From assembly GCF_921293095.1 (NCBI RefSeq), contig NC_060246.1, positions 83,945,030-84,009,029 on the forward strand: 64,000 nt of DNA, written 5' to 3'. Position 1 is the first letter of the stretch; every line of letters begins with the position of its first letter. The position numbers and the translations under genes were made by a program. Below are positions 35,101 to 46,000 of the stretch, one piece after another. A model generated the notes under the pieces. The model saw only the letters and a list, made by a program, of their open reading frames with translations. It was not told the origin of the DNA and did not search any database. Source of the DNA: Ischnura elegans. Lineage: Eukaryota > Arthropoda > Insecta > Odonata > Coenagrionidae.

Positions 35101-37508
35101 AGGATGGTGAGGAGGGACCAGCTTATGACCTCGCTCTAGAAGCATTCCTATAATCTCATAATGTCCACAATGAGCAGCCAAAATTAAAGGAGTTATGTCC
35201 GATGAAAAATCTGATGAGTTGGGAACACCACAGAACTCCAAATTTGGGATTTGTGATGATAGCTCGTCCAATAATACAGTCACCAAATTAGCATTCCCCA
35301 AGCGCACAGCATGCAAAGCACAGTCACCAACTTCAATATGCCGTTGCTCCAAGAGGAAGCTCACCATGGCCTCATCACCGTTATAAACAGCAACATGAAG
35401 AGCCGAGTGACCCTTAATTGCAAAATCAGCATAATATTACCACACAGCAGTCAATTAACTGATACACATGTGATTATTAATCAGTATCTCAACAGCAGCT
35501 GATGATAATCTCCGACCTTGTTCACAAAAAATTGGCTGTAGAGCTTAAGCAGAGTAGTGCACCAAAATTATTTTAACCCTTTTCCACACTCACAAGATTG
35601 ATTTGAACCCGGCAATGGTCGCGTGGGGTGTCCCAGGCATCCCAGCCTTATATTAGTCCTATTTTTTCCAGCAGCACTGGCTGTAGTGATGTATAATTTC
35701 CTCTAGCTGAGTTTTTAAGCTTTGTGAAGGCACCAGTGAAATACTAGTATAGCGAGTATATAGTGAATAATTAAGTCACTGCATGTTTAGATACAAAATT
35801 ACTTTCGTTTAAGCTCCACAGAGAGGGGAGTGCTAGAATTTGCTGACGGATACCAATCCGTATCCAAAATGGTGGAGAAGTTTTCTTCATGAGATAGCTC
35901 AATCTGTAACTTTTCAGAAGATCAAAAATGAACATGATCCCCAAAGACTTGAAAAAAAATGTAGAGTAATATGCATAAAATGAGTCTGAGGAAAAGGATG
36001 AGGTGAAAACAAGGAAAAAAAGTAGATGTGTTGTTTGCCCAAGGGTAAAAATATAAACACAAAAGTTTGTTGTGAACTGCATAAAAAATTAATGTGTGGT
36101 AAACATTTGCTGAAAAATTTCAGTGACTTCTTTAGAAGAAAAATGGGCAGAAAAATTAATGATCAATGAAGAAAAGAACATTTAACAAACAATTTCATCC
36201 TATCTCAATACCATTTCAATTTAAAATTATGAAACAAAAATACCTATATCATCAAAATTTACTATTTTTAAAATTTAGATAACTGTGCTAATATAAAAAT
36301 TCAATTGTAAATGATGAAAAATAGATACTCAAAATTTATTATTTTTAAAATTTAGATAACTTCAACCCACAAAAAAATTGTTGCATAAAAGCAGAACAAT
36401 TCATGATCAATGAAGAAAATATGCATATCACGCAACAATTTCACTGTGTTAATACCATTTCAATTAAAAATTATGAAATAAAAATAATCAAAATTTACTA
36501 TTTTTAAAATTTAGGTAACTTCAACTCACAAAAAAAATTGTTCAAGAGAGATAATCTCACCTCAAAATCAACACAGTTGATATTGAACCCAGGGCTGTCT
36601 TTAAGAAATTCCTTCACTTGATTCACATCACCAGAGCCAACGAGATCAAAATACAAACGCTCTCTTTCAGCCAAAATTGGTAAAACAATACTTGGTTGCC
36701 GATCTAGAGGTATCTCTCGAAGAAATTCTTCATCGTCTTCATCATTAAGCCTCTGATAATCACCTAATTTTCTATTACCAGAAAAAAGGCTGTGACGAGA
36801 TCTGAGAAAGGATGGCTTAGCTTGTGAGTGAGGGACTTCCAAAAGCTGTTTGGACATTGGTCTCCAAGGTTCTTTAGACTCATCAGCATTTGGAAATGAT
36901 CTAACCTGAGAAGTTCCTAAATGTGTGTAGGAAGACCTTGATCCAACTTTAACTGTTTGGGTCTCTGCAGAGACCAGGTAAGGAGGAGAAGGCCTAGAAA
37001 CAATTTGAGACTGCCTAGGCTGCGATGACATACCATAATCATCACTGTTACGAACTTTTGGATAGCCTTGTGATAAAAGTGATGGTCTCGTACGTACCAA
37101 CCTTGGAGCATCAAGAGGTGGTCCATTTTTTGAGTCCCTAGCATTATACAATGACCTGACCTGAGGGACTTTAGTAGCATCTTCGGAAGTTCTCTGCTGA
37201 AGTCCAGCAGCAGCAAAGTCCTCATCAAGGGCAGTATAGAATCTAGATTCTCTACCTTCAATGCTGGGGCCTGAAAGATTTTGAGCACTCTCTCCTCCAT
37301 AATAACTAACGTTAATGGAAGGGACATTAACCATTGGCACTTGATCACTTTCATTTTGATCATTCTCCATTGGGGGAGGAGATTCAGGTGGGGGTGGTGG
37401 CATTTCGTCTGGATCAAAATTTGATCGGAAAGTTCCGGCAGGACCAGAAGGAATAAGGTCTCTCTCATCTTCATCCTCTGACTGCTTTCTGCTGAAAAAC
37501 CTATCCAT
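17102..37508 (-). CDS. TRPC-family cation channel, 12 exons, complete
   Basis: Exons: 36561-37508, 35075-35412, 33402-33628, 28355-28500, 27734-28004, 25245-25350, 24328-24550, 23331-23409, 22986-23237, 21628-21743, 17399-17557, 17102-17302. All junctions are GT/AG and in phase, giving about 1,021 residues. Residues 1-285 are a long low-complexity, proline/serine-rich tail. Next come ankyrin repeats (about 290-425; GHSALHVAVYNG, DITPLILAAHCGHYEII) and a TRP_2-like segment (YRALASPAYI...DPILTAFQL). KEFVAHPNVQ leads to the pre-S1 elbow and S1, then S2 with LQGPRRFFRHLWNW, S3, S4 and LGPLQVSLG, then S5. The pore helix carries the TRPC LFW triad (KTLFWAIL), then S6 (VILNMLIAAMSNTYQ), the TRP box EWTFGR, LPPPFNLLPTP and a C-terminal coiled coil. 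It would form tetrameric plasma-membrane Ca2+/Na+ channels acting downstream of phospholipase C. The pore (CMAPLESADVI) differs from Drosophila TRP, TRPL and TRPgamma as I recall them. Confidence 0.93.
17699..18142. repeat. Direct duplication, copy 2 (TRPC intron 11)
   Basis: 444 bp, partner of 16,207-16,654. It sits in the intron before the last two TRPC exons. Here the sequence continues from the pogo-like end into the body of that element, so this is likely the source copy. It carries the same minus-strand AATAAA as copy 1. Confidence 0.92.
19069..19335. repeat. Left minisatellite arm, 22-bp unit made of two 11-bp halves
   Basis: A tandem array alternating ACTGGGCCGGT and TCCGGGCCGTT, so the true period is 11 bp with a 22-bp higher-order unit. 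Units are slightly diverged and the outermost ones are CCAGTACTGG-like. The glycine/proline open frames it creates are artefacts of periodicity. Confidence 0.9.
19340..20591 (-). other. Unique core of the foldback-like element, possible captured promoter and exons
   Basis: The core holds promoter-like motifs near 20,100-20,300: CTTCCGG (ETS type) and AAGATGGCGCC (YY1 type). On the minus strand, an ATG in good context at 20,078 opens 41 codons. A GTAAGT donor near 19,910 could join in frame to a last exon after a TTTTCAG acceptor near 19,600, whose translation begins YAEHYARARNIKVEDH. The start codon and the donor are not in the same frame, so no whole product can be offered. No family was recognised. 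A short perfect-loop hairpin lies at about 20,222-20,262. Confidence 0.25.
20592..21130. repeat. Right minisatellite arm, 21-bp unit, inverted relative to the left arm
   Basis: A tandem array of about 25 diverged copies of CCGGTTCTGGCCCAGTACTGG. The reverse complement of the left-arm unit is CCGGAACCGGCCCAGTAACGG, clearly the same repeat inverted. Confidence 0.9.
21837..22110. mobile_element. hAT-type MITE, poly-G family A
   Basis: 274 bp with ends CAAGGGCGTACCCAG and CTGGGTACACCCATG and a perfect 8-bp target duplication TGCACAAG (21,829-21,836 and 22,111-22,118). G-rich and C-rich runs lie just inside each end. It is in TRPC intron 9, about 90 bp upstream of exon 10. Confidence 0.9.
25555..25567 (+). 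promoter_or_regulatory. DR1 nuclear-receptor motif in the left MITE arm
   Basis: AGGTCA-A-AGGTCA, a perfect direct repeat with 1-bp spacing, the consensus for HNF4 or RXR/USP-type dimers. It is preceded by TCA, which also makes a monomer (FTZ-F1/ERR-like) extended half-site. Whether it is bound is unknown. Confidence 0.5.
25954..25966 (-). promoter_or_regulatory. DR1 nuclear-receptor motif in the right MITE arm
   Basis: The inverted partner of the motif at 25,555, with both half-sites unmutated (TGACCT-T-TGACCT on the plus strand). Confidence 0.5.
26700..26755 (+). repeat. tRNA-like (SINE-type) fragment
   Basis: It contains a B-box-like GGTTCGAGCCC within CTGGGTTCGAGCCCCAG, which folds as a T arm. 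The A-box side is poor. It lies in a pyrimidine-rich part of TRPC intron 5. Confidence 0.4.
28670..28760 (-). repeat. tRNA-like SINE head
   Basis: The minus strand reads GGTGCATGATAGTCTAGTGG, with an A-box-like TAGTCTAGTGG, as in many tRNA-derived SINE heads. The B box is degraded. It is in TRPC intron 3, just upstream of exon 4. Confidence 0.4.
29031..29341. mobile_element. piggyBac-type MITE
   Basis: 311 bp. The ends CCCTTTTAGTGC and GCACTAAAAGGG are inverted and flanked by TTAA at the left and TTGA at the right, as expected for piggyBac with one mutation. There is no coding capacity. It lies in TRPC intron 3. Confidence 0.75.
29359..29418 (-). other. Candidate 60-nt cassette exon of the TRPC gene
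   Basis: A 60-nt open stretch bounded by an acceptor (TTTTCCTAAG) and a GTAGGA donor. It enters and leaves in the same phase as the exon 3 to exon 4 junction, and would insert 20 residues including GDDIRAQVHWLIQEEPLIE before CCRTEEEVEVLL. TRPC relatives have no insert here, so it may be a chance frame. Confidence 0.25.
29745..32306 (+). mobile_element. IS630/Tc1/mariner-superfamily transposon relic
   Basis: 2,562 bp with inverted ends TAGAGCGTTCCACATTTA (one mismatch) and TA on both sides. The plus strand holds a decayed transposase. MSDTKKRRKGEKLISRERQ (from 30,871) is the N-terminus; later come RLLLDIGFVYERRGKRI and NYAGTVHGFIKGASHVFLYK, resembling IS630-like transposases of arthropods. 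The first catalytic Asp site reads FTGES instead of DE[TS] and the second VVGNAS instead of VMDNA[PS], and several stops and frame changes are present, so it is inactive. It lies in TRPC intron 3. Confidence 0.75.
33720..34516 (+). mobile_element. Mariner relic
   Basis: About 800 bp, with ends CAGGGCTGTCC and, inverted, CAGGGCTGCCC. The plus strand retains pieces of a mariner transposase: HKPIEIYRQICDVYG near the N-terminus, then the region around LFLHNNANLFMANRTQELL and NHPPYNPDLAPS, which includes part of the D,D34D core. The region between is deleted and the frame changes. It lies in TRPC intron 2. Confidence 0.85.
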
Positions 37509-37824
37509 TTCGTAGAATAATAACTCACTAATAGCTCTCTCTAATTTTTTGGCTAGATAGCAAATTTCAGCACCTTATTCACATTCAGTTATGCCACCAA
37601 ATCACAGCAGAGGAAAATATTATCCTCTTTTACATTAAAACTGGTATAAAAAGTTACCTATCCATGATGTTTACTCAGGTTGACCTCACTTCACTCAACT
37701 CATCATGATTGACACATAAGTAAACAAACATCCCTATATCAACAACTACTTGAAGGTCACCAGCACCAACAATGACTATAAATATGTAAATATAAATAAA
37801 AAATCTGATAGCATTATAAATATT

Positions 37825-37830
37825 TTTATT
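37825..37830 (-). terminator. Possible poly(A) signal of DNAJC9
   Basis: AATAAA on the minus strand, about 300 bp past the DNAJC9 stop codon. It lies within the 618-bp gap between DNAJC9 and the start codon of TRPC, so the two genes sit head to tail at close range. Confidence 0.35.
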
Positions 37831-38126
37831 ACAATGGTATTACAAATTAATAACATGGACTAAAATGTTTTCTTTTAAAATAAGACTAAATATTTCAAAG
37901 ACTTGAGATTTCAAAGACCCTTTAAAAATTGTGAAATATCTTACCAAGAGGTGAAACCTTGAAAAATTAGAATTCAACATAAAAACTACATGTATTTTAT
38001 GCAGTGCTCAAACAATAAATAAAGAATTTGACTTTGAATTGATATCTTCAAAGTTGCATTTCCATCGTAAGTTGTCATTTTATGAACACATTGAAACACT
38101 GGAAACATAATTTAGATAGCTTACAA

Positions 38127-41100
38127 TTAATTTCTTTTCCCTTTGCCTTTTGTTTTGCTGGTCTTATTTTTCCCACCATACTTCTCCGCAAGAGAATCAT
38201 AAAAGGAATTCATTTCCTGCTCTCGGTTAGTTTGCTTCTTTCTGATCAGAGCAAATAGGTCTGATTCCTTATCACCCAGTCCAAGCTCTTCCTTCATCTC
38301 TTCAGCTTCCTCTGCTTCTTTCTCCACCTTGAAGACAACAGAATAAAATATTAAAAATTCTGCAGCACTTTTTCCCTAACATTTATGTCACAAAACTGAC
38401 TTTCCCAGATATTTTCCTAAAGCAATAATCTGAGAAAAGAGTAGTGAAAGTTCTTACTAAATATGTATACTAATATGATAAATGTCAACAGGTGAATCCT
38501 ACCTGAAAAAAGACAAGAAATTCTGGCTATAAGTAATAAAATAAATACAATTATTAAAAAACTAATTCAAGATGAAGAGGAGAGCAACATCAATTCATTA
38601 GTTAATTTTAAAAGATAAAGGGCAAGGAGGCTAAAAAAAATCACAAGAGGAGAAGAACGGCAGCAGTGATATGTTGGGATTCCCCAAGGTCAGATGAAAT
38701 GAGATACAGCAGTGTTTCATAAGTATTACTAAGTAGACAGAATGAGTATGTATATATTTTATTACATTTTTCTACCTATGTAAAATAAAATGTTAATGGC
38801 AGCATTTGAACCCACAGTGATAGAGTCCTCCAAACTCAAGTCTTCTAATTTACCACCGAGGCATTATATATGATAACACAAGTTTATTCTCATGTATCAC
38901 ATTCTTATGATTTTTCTTGATTCAACACACGGTGATGAACCCATGAACGAGCTAGCCTGCAAGTTAGACAAGAGTGTATGAAACTGTATCAGAGTGGTAT
39001 TATTTATATTTTATGTTCATGAGTTGAATTTTAATGGTAAGAAATTATTTCTGAACTGATCCACTGGTTTAAAAATGCAAGTGAAGTTTAGTTCTAGTAT
39101 TTGATTTAACACAAGCATGAGCTGCACCATTAATGAAAACTATTGAATGAAAAAATATCATGAAAAGATTAATTTTACAAATCCCTTCAACTAGTCCTTT
39201 AAATTATGCAATAAATACAATAAACATGGGAGATGTGAATGTTATTTGAATTATGCTCTTTACGTAAATCCCATTTCCATACTTTGGCAAAAGTGGCACG
39301 GCTCAATTTTTTGGCAATACTTGAACTTGACAGTGCCCAAGTAGTTTAGGTTAGGAACGATGTCAAAAGCATGTGCAGCCTAAAGAGAAAGACATAGTAA
39401 GATGAAAATTTAGTCCTCAAAGTATGAGAGGTTCTGATTTCAAAAGACTTAAGTTAAAAAGGAAATACGGAGGCTCTAAGCAGGTTAAAGGGCATTCACA
39501 GACAGAAAAGAGGGCAAAAAAAGGAATGATAGATCCAAGGTGGGATAGCCTAAAAAATGAGACAAGCAGTGGCGCAGCCAGAAATTTCATTCGGGGGGGG
39601 GGGGAGGGGGGGGGGGGTCCAAAACCAGGGGGAAAATTTTTTGAAAAACAGAGTACTAAGTAATGGGTTTTTAACTAATTTCAACACTTTTCATAATCGA
39701 GAATACTTCATTTGTTAAAGAAATATTTTGTAAATTCCTGATTTTTCAATACATATTTTGTTTCCTTTTATGAAGGAAAATAATTGTGTTTGTATATTTC
39801 GGGGGGAGGGTCCGGATCCCCTGGACCTCCCCCCTGGCTACGCCACTGGAGACAAGCAACCATGATAAAATGCAGATTCAAGAAAATGATATGGATAAGG
39901 AAACTAAACACCACCAAGGAAATGCCTGCAAAACTAGAATGTTTCATTTAACTTATGAATGTGAGCTAAAATGGAGGAAAGAATAATATATACATCTATA
40001 TAAGTAAATTTATATAACGAAATGTGTAAATAACTTTGCCAATCAATACAGCAAAGGAACAACAATGAAAAGGATAGTAAAAAAATGAGAGAGCAGCAGG
40101 AATGGGAGAGAGAAACAGGAACACAGAAAGCCAAGGTTTAAAATGCAATCAAACCCATAGGAGGGAGATGGAATACCAAATATTAAGGAAAATGAAGTGA
40201 GGACACCAGTGAGATGTGAAAAGTTCCAAATTGAATGAAAGTATTACTTTGAAGCACCGTAACAAATAGACAATCGACCTCAGTCACATAGGTAAGGGTT
40301 ACAAACCTAGAAATGGAGACAATACAATTATGGAGAACAATTATCCTCAGTAATAAGATGCAGAAATGGAAAAAAATTGGCAGCAGCCAGTTAACATAGA
40401 CTTTTGGACAAGGAGGAGAAAAATGTTTAAAAAATCTAATTCCCATGATATAAAGAAGAGAGCACAAACTAGACATTTTGAAAAGCATTGGAATAGATGT
40501 CCAATTGAGGAAAAAGCTATAAAACAGAGAATACACTACCATGATTTTGCGCAGTATAAAGGCTAAATAGGCTGAAAACAGCAAAGAGGTAGCCAAAGTC
40601 ATTTAAATATGTTTCACTGTTTGATGTCCATCTTGACCTGATGAAAAGTAAGGCAAGCAAATTTGTAACTACTCTGAAAAGTCAATATCAAAATTGCAAC
40701 AAGTCAGGACAAAACTGATAGTTAGACAGCTTTTTACAATGTATTATACAGTCAATTGGAAAAACTAATGAAGAAAAGTAGGAACGCTACTGGAGAAAAG
40801 TAGGAAAACTGTAGGAGAAACTTTGGACAGCACATTGTAAGGATAGTACTCACTGACAACTTGTGGTGCGAACTTCACAACCAATTGTGGTTGATAGAAG
40901 TTGGTCATGCATTCATGGTATAAAAAATGAGGTGAAATCAGATGTAGTCACCTATACTCATTAATGATTAATATGCAGAGAAAATGGTAGGAAGACAAGA
41001 GTCATGCAAGTGAATCGGCAATCAAGTCTGTTGGATCCACGGACAAATAAGCAGTTAGTAGTAAACTTATAATAAAGTTTTGCAGGTTGATGCATGAAAA

Positions 41101-42767
41101 AATAAATGCAGCAAATACAAAATAAAGATAAACCATGGAAAGAATAAAGAGAACAACTCCTCAACAATTACACTCGAGGAAGAAGATTAACAGAATTAAG
41201 TAGTTCGTTTGCTGTAATGGCCTGGTTACACGGTACATTAACACGTTCAAGTTAATGTACGTTTGCGTGAATGATTTTGGTGGACCGGAGCGGAACATGA
41301 ACGAATGCATGAACCAAATTAGAACAGGTTCTATTTTCCGTTCATGCATTTGGGTGTTCATTCTCGCGTTCATACATTTAGACATTAACCCATACGTGTA
41401 AATGTATCGGGTAACCAGGCCTTTAGACACCGTTGAAGCATCTACTAAAGATATCAAGAAGAGACGCACAATAATTAGAAAAGGATACAAATACAATAAG
41501 TTACCCATGTAGGTAAATCAGTAACTCAAAAAGCAAAGGACATGTAATTACATCAATTCCAGATAAAAATACAATGAATGGAGTAAGTATACAGAAGGAA
41601 ACGAAAGCAGAGGTTAGGCGATTAGCTGTAAGATCAATAAACTAACCTTCCAATTGGCCTGATGACTTACCACTAACTAAACTAATTATCAAATGGAATT
41701 GTGGTTCTCACAGCTCAAATGCACAGGAAATGCATTACTATAATACCTCGCCCATTATCACAAGAAATGGGTCCAAATAGATAATATTAACAGTGATCGT
41801 ACTAAACACTGGACTTTGGAGGTAGGTATATAAACTTTTGGGTCGGCTAGTTATCATGGGATGGCCAATTACCTTCCGCTTCCTCCTCTTCTTTTTGCTT
41901 TTGCTTTCATTGGTAAACTTGGCATACGCAGGAATTTCTTCGTCATCTATCATGTTTTGGAGCAATTCCCTTAATCGTGGCTCATCATCCAAAGTCGCAC
42001 ACAATACTGTTTCCAAAATATAATCCATTTCTCCCTCGCCTTCCAGGTATGCTTTACGGAGATCTTCCAATTCTTCTTTGGATCCTATTCACGGATTAAT
42101 ATTAAACACATTTGACCATTACAGTTATTGTCAAAGTGCCGCAAAAGGTGCAGTATTCCGAACAAAATATTACGGATTACATACAAAATCACAACTGCTG
42201 AAACAACTTTTTGAAGTATATGCGCGCAAAAAACTCACCCTTATACTTGGTTTCAAAATTCTTAATATCTTGCAACGTTATCTTTTTAAACAGAAGCCGC
42301 CAGTACTTGGTCCAGTTTCTTTCTGAAAAGTCATCTTCCCCGATGTCTCCTGATGAAAGGAAGGAAAATTGATGAATCTTCGAGCCAGCAAATAAGTCGG
42401 TGAAAAAATACCGAACTTCTTGAAGCCTTACCAGTTTCATCGTAAAGTGCACGTTTGTCAGAGTCACTAAGAATAGAATGAATTTTCCCAATAATTTTGA
42501 ATTTTTCAGTGCATTCTGTCTTTTCTGCAGCATCCACTCTGTCAGGGTGAACTTTTAATGAAGCCTTATGGTAGGCCTTGCGAACTGGAATCATCAAATA
42601 CACAGATGCCGAGTGAGGTCCATATTTCAAGATGTATTAAGTTGACGTAAGATTATGGAAATGGAATAAATACCTTGGCTATCAGAAGCATCCTTCGGAA
42701 TACCAAGTACTTCATATATATTTCTTGTCTTAAAATATTTTTCGCAAAGGTCAAAAAATCCAGACAT
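38127..42767 (-). CDS. DNAJC9: DNAJC9-like J-domain co-chaperone of histone H3-H4, complete
   Basis: Exons 42674-42767, 42432-42584, 42239-42349, 41873-42084 and 38127-38327, all in phase, give 256 residues (human about 260). The N-terminus MSGFFDLCEKYF..NIYEVLGIPKDAS leads into a J domain with HPD at residues 44-46, followed by KFKIIGKIHSILSDSDKRALYDETG. Next comes the family-specific WTKYWRLLFKKITLQDIKNFE segment and a helical region (LEDLRKAYLEGEGEMDYILE). The acidic/basic tail contains EKEAEEAEEMKEELGLGD and is lysine-rich at the end. Human DNAJC9 binds H3-H4 and recruits HSP70 to it, acting in the nucleus during histone supply. Intron 4 (3.5 kb) hosts a hAT MITE and a Harbinger MITE. Two E2F-type motifs lie upstream. 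Confidence 0.95.
39567..39848. mobile_element. hAT-type MITE, poly-G family B
   Basis: 282 bp with ends CAGTGGCGCAGCCAG and CTGGCTACGCCACTG and a perfect 8-bp target duplication GAGACAAG (39,559-39,566 and 39,849-39,856). A run of G with a single A follows the left end. It is in DNAJC9 intron 4. Confidence 0.93.
41218..41422. mobile_element. Harbinger-type MITE related to the element at 2,998
   Basis: 205 bp with inverted ends GGCCTGGTTAC[AC]CG[GA]TACATT. Flanks are TAA at the left and TTA at the right, a plausible but mutated 3-bp target duplication. An internal block (AAATTAGAACAGG with similar flanks) matches the subterminal region of the full-length Harbinger near 3,122-3,160. It is in DNAJC9 intron 4. 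Confidence 0.75.
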
Positions 42768-42957
42768 TGTAGTGATGCTCTCAGAAGATACCTGCTCACA
42801 ATGCAGGTCAAGATAGCACAAATTACAAGTAAACGGACCTAATTCAGCAGATAAATCAGTCTCTAAATAGTTTCCAAAGTGACACGACTTTCAACAGAGA
42901 ATTCAAGTACCTCAAAAGAGCTGTGCAATCCAAATCGGGGTAGGTCTCAAGGCAACT

Positions 42958-42966
42958 GCGCGAAAA
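42958..42966 (-). promoter_or_regulatory. E2F-type motif upstream of DNAJC9
   Basis: TTTTCGCGC on the minus strand, 191 bp before the DNAJC9 ATG. It matches the E2F consensus TTTSSCGC. Confidence 0.55.
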
Positions 42967-42982
42967 TCTGGCAGAAACTAAC

Positions 42983-42996
42983 TTTTAGCGCCAAAA
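42983..42996 (-). promoter_or_regulatory. Second E2F-type motif upstream of DNAJC9
   Basis: TTTTGGCGCTAAAA on the minus strand contains TTTGGCGC, again the E2F consensus, and is nearly palindromic. It is 17 bp from the first. A CRE-like TGACGTTA follows at about 43,000. Confidence 0.55.
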
Positions 42997-43009
42997 CAAT
43001 AACGTCATT

Positions 43010-46000
43010 CCTTTGTCAAAGAAAAGTGGATTTCTTAAGGCGGTAAATTTGGATTTCATATGTTATGAGTCAGTTTAAAATATTGTCTATTGCTGACAAT
43101 TTGATTTAATAAAATTTTCACATTTCTTCTAGAAAGTAATATTATTAATACAGCTCCAATTTCATAATAGTTACAATTTTCAGAAAAACTTTATTCCTAA
43201 TGCTAATTTACCTCAGAAAATTACAGGATTAACAAACAGCTAAGTTTCTATAAAAGGTGTAAATACCGTATTATTAAAATGCAAATACAAATGTTAATGA
43301 GATATTGTTGTATATACTAAATAAAATCAGATTTGATCAGATCATTTCATATATCTCATTATCATGGCCCAATATGTCAATGCATACCTACCTTAACCCT
43401 TTCGTGCTGAACGTCTTGTGGAGCCGACGGGCATTTTCATACTCAGAAGACCAGACGTCGGGTATAGCTGTCGTGGATTTTTCGTAGCAAACTTAGTGAG
43501 ATCTTAGGGCCACTCCTTGGCAATGAAGGCCAACCCTCCCACTCATTTATGATCATCCTCACTACATCAACGCAGGAATCTGTTGCAAAGTGGTTATATT
43601 GCCATTGGTGTTTGCAATGATATATTTTGTTGCATGCTACAATTTTTTAATACTTTGAAATGAATTTGTTTTGTTCTGTTCATAAGGAACTTAAAAAAAA
43701 TTTAGCATTAAAAATAATGGACTTTCGGACTTATAGTCTTAGTACCTTGTGCTCACTAACTTTGTTGTTATTAATGCTAGAAATCTGTTTAAAATTCACA
43801 GTGCTTACAAAAATGTTAGTAATTCTTTTATAATGGTAAATTATTGAAAATCAAATGCAATATTTGGTTGAAAAAAACAATGATAACGCAATAAGTTGAC
43901 CCAGGATTCGTGCTAAGATAGGGTTACAGGGTCTAGTCCAATGACCAGGGTAATGGCCAGGCACCCCTGGCCAGGTTGAGTTGGGTCCCAAATCATAGGG
44001 ATAAGAATACCAGGGTAACTCCACTCCAAAAAAGAGCTCCACACAGAGAGGTTTCAAATATTCTTTTACTACTTGTAGCACATAAAACGTTTTCCTAATG
44101 TGGGCGCCAGCTGGAAAGGTTTAAGGTTAATTAAGGTTAAGCATAATTAGATCACTATAAATATACAGGGCCGAAAAAAATTGTATCCAAGGTGGCTCAC
44201 TTGCTCAATGGTAGCGAGTCAGCCTTCAAAAATATATCGCAATCTCTGGCAGGCAAAGCATTCGAAGTCATGAGTTGTCCGGAGCATCCGGCAACAGCGC
44301 AAAGTCAAAGCCATTTGGAGTGCCTTGGTCAAAGTTTTTCTTATTTAAAAATGGTTTGTTTTCAGCCTAAAGATCATAAGTAATTTTGGTTCCTACTGTC
44401 ATCAGTTATCCAGGGACACAATTTGGTGACAATTTTTCTCCACCTGTATATTGATGCAAGTAGAACCTATATTTGTAAGGGTCATATTTGCAATGTGTTG
44501 GAATACTAAAAAGTATGTAATTCAAATGAACTCCATTGAAAAATTACCTATTAAAACTCATCACCTATTCAAATTACATGCCATCTTAATTTAACTTTGA
44601 GTCATCAGTTGCTAAGGTTGCTGTTGGATATTCTGGATTGCAAGGTAGGTTATCGTGCATTTTATTATAACCACTAAATAAAGAGGCCTTATTGGTCAGT
44701 GCTGCTGTCAGTCTACTTCTCTCTGATACACCTCATCCTATGAATTTCTAACTTCATATGTATTACCAGTGGTAGCTGGTGCAGAAAATCTCCAATGAGC
44801 TTCCCTTCCTTCCATCTCCCTCCAGCATTTCCCCCTCCCATCCTACCCTCCTGACTCCCACCCCTACAATGAAATGAGTGTAAATTTAATATTTTCCAAC
44901 TCCATGGCAAAAAAAAGCCCAAATGCCACTTCTTCCAACCACAGAATTCATCAACCATCCCAGCATTGAACCCTTGCATAGTGGAGGTCATCTACTTTAC
45001 AATGCTAGTACACTCAAACACACCTGTGACGTGGTATTCCATGAGAAGGCTAAAAGATCTGCTTGAGCGATGAGAAACACCTCTTGTGCAAAAGATTGCA
45101 CAATTGAATGCACAGAAAAAATTCATGGGAATGTGCATAGCCACTGTGGATTTTGAAATGAGGGGGTTTAGCAGAGATGTTGAAGCCCTTCTGGGATGTA
45201 TGGAAAACAGCCCTGGTCAAGAGGGGATCTGGGGGTCCTCCCTTTGCCTCTTTTAAAGGCTCAAGGAGGGGTTGTAACCCAGAAAAGCCCCCCATGGCTA
45301 TGCCACTGTATGGAGAGAGCCCCTGTGAATTCTTGATGACTGTGAAGCATACAGCATACCACCCCTCATCTAGAGGTGAAATCTGAAGACTTGATGCCTC
45401 CATGTACAACAAATCAGCACAGATAAATCACTCTGAATGTATTCAGAAAGGACCCTATGAGTCTTATTTTCATACTCATTTTTCTTACTTAGTGAGTTTT
45501 ACACAAATTGTCAATATAACCTAATACATACAATGATTAATTTTTAGTTTAAAATTATTAGTAACACCAAAAGCCAGGAAAAAGGAAAATGGGGAATGCA
45601 AAAGTTTTCATCTCAAATCAAGGTATATCTAGTTAGTTAATTTAGCACCTCTTTCAATCTAATGTATATGTTCCTGAATGTTAAGACAAGATCAGCAGAT
45701 AATATGGAAAAAATATTAGCAGAGCCTTTGAACGATATTTTGGTACTTGGGCAGTGGCGGACACATATGTGGGGTGCAGGGGGTGCGCCCCCTCTCCTTG
45801 CGGGTCCACACGCATTGCCTAACATTGTAGAACCACAATTGTAACTTTTTATAGCATAAGATGGCATTGTCTCTAATAAGTGTATAATCAGTTTAAACAA
45901 ATAAATCTTTCTTAAACTTTATATGTGACTTGATTATTTTTCATTAGGATAAAAGTAAAGGTAGCTCAAGATATCTTTGCACCCCCCACCTTGATTTTCG

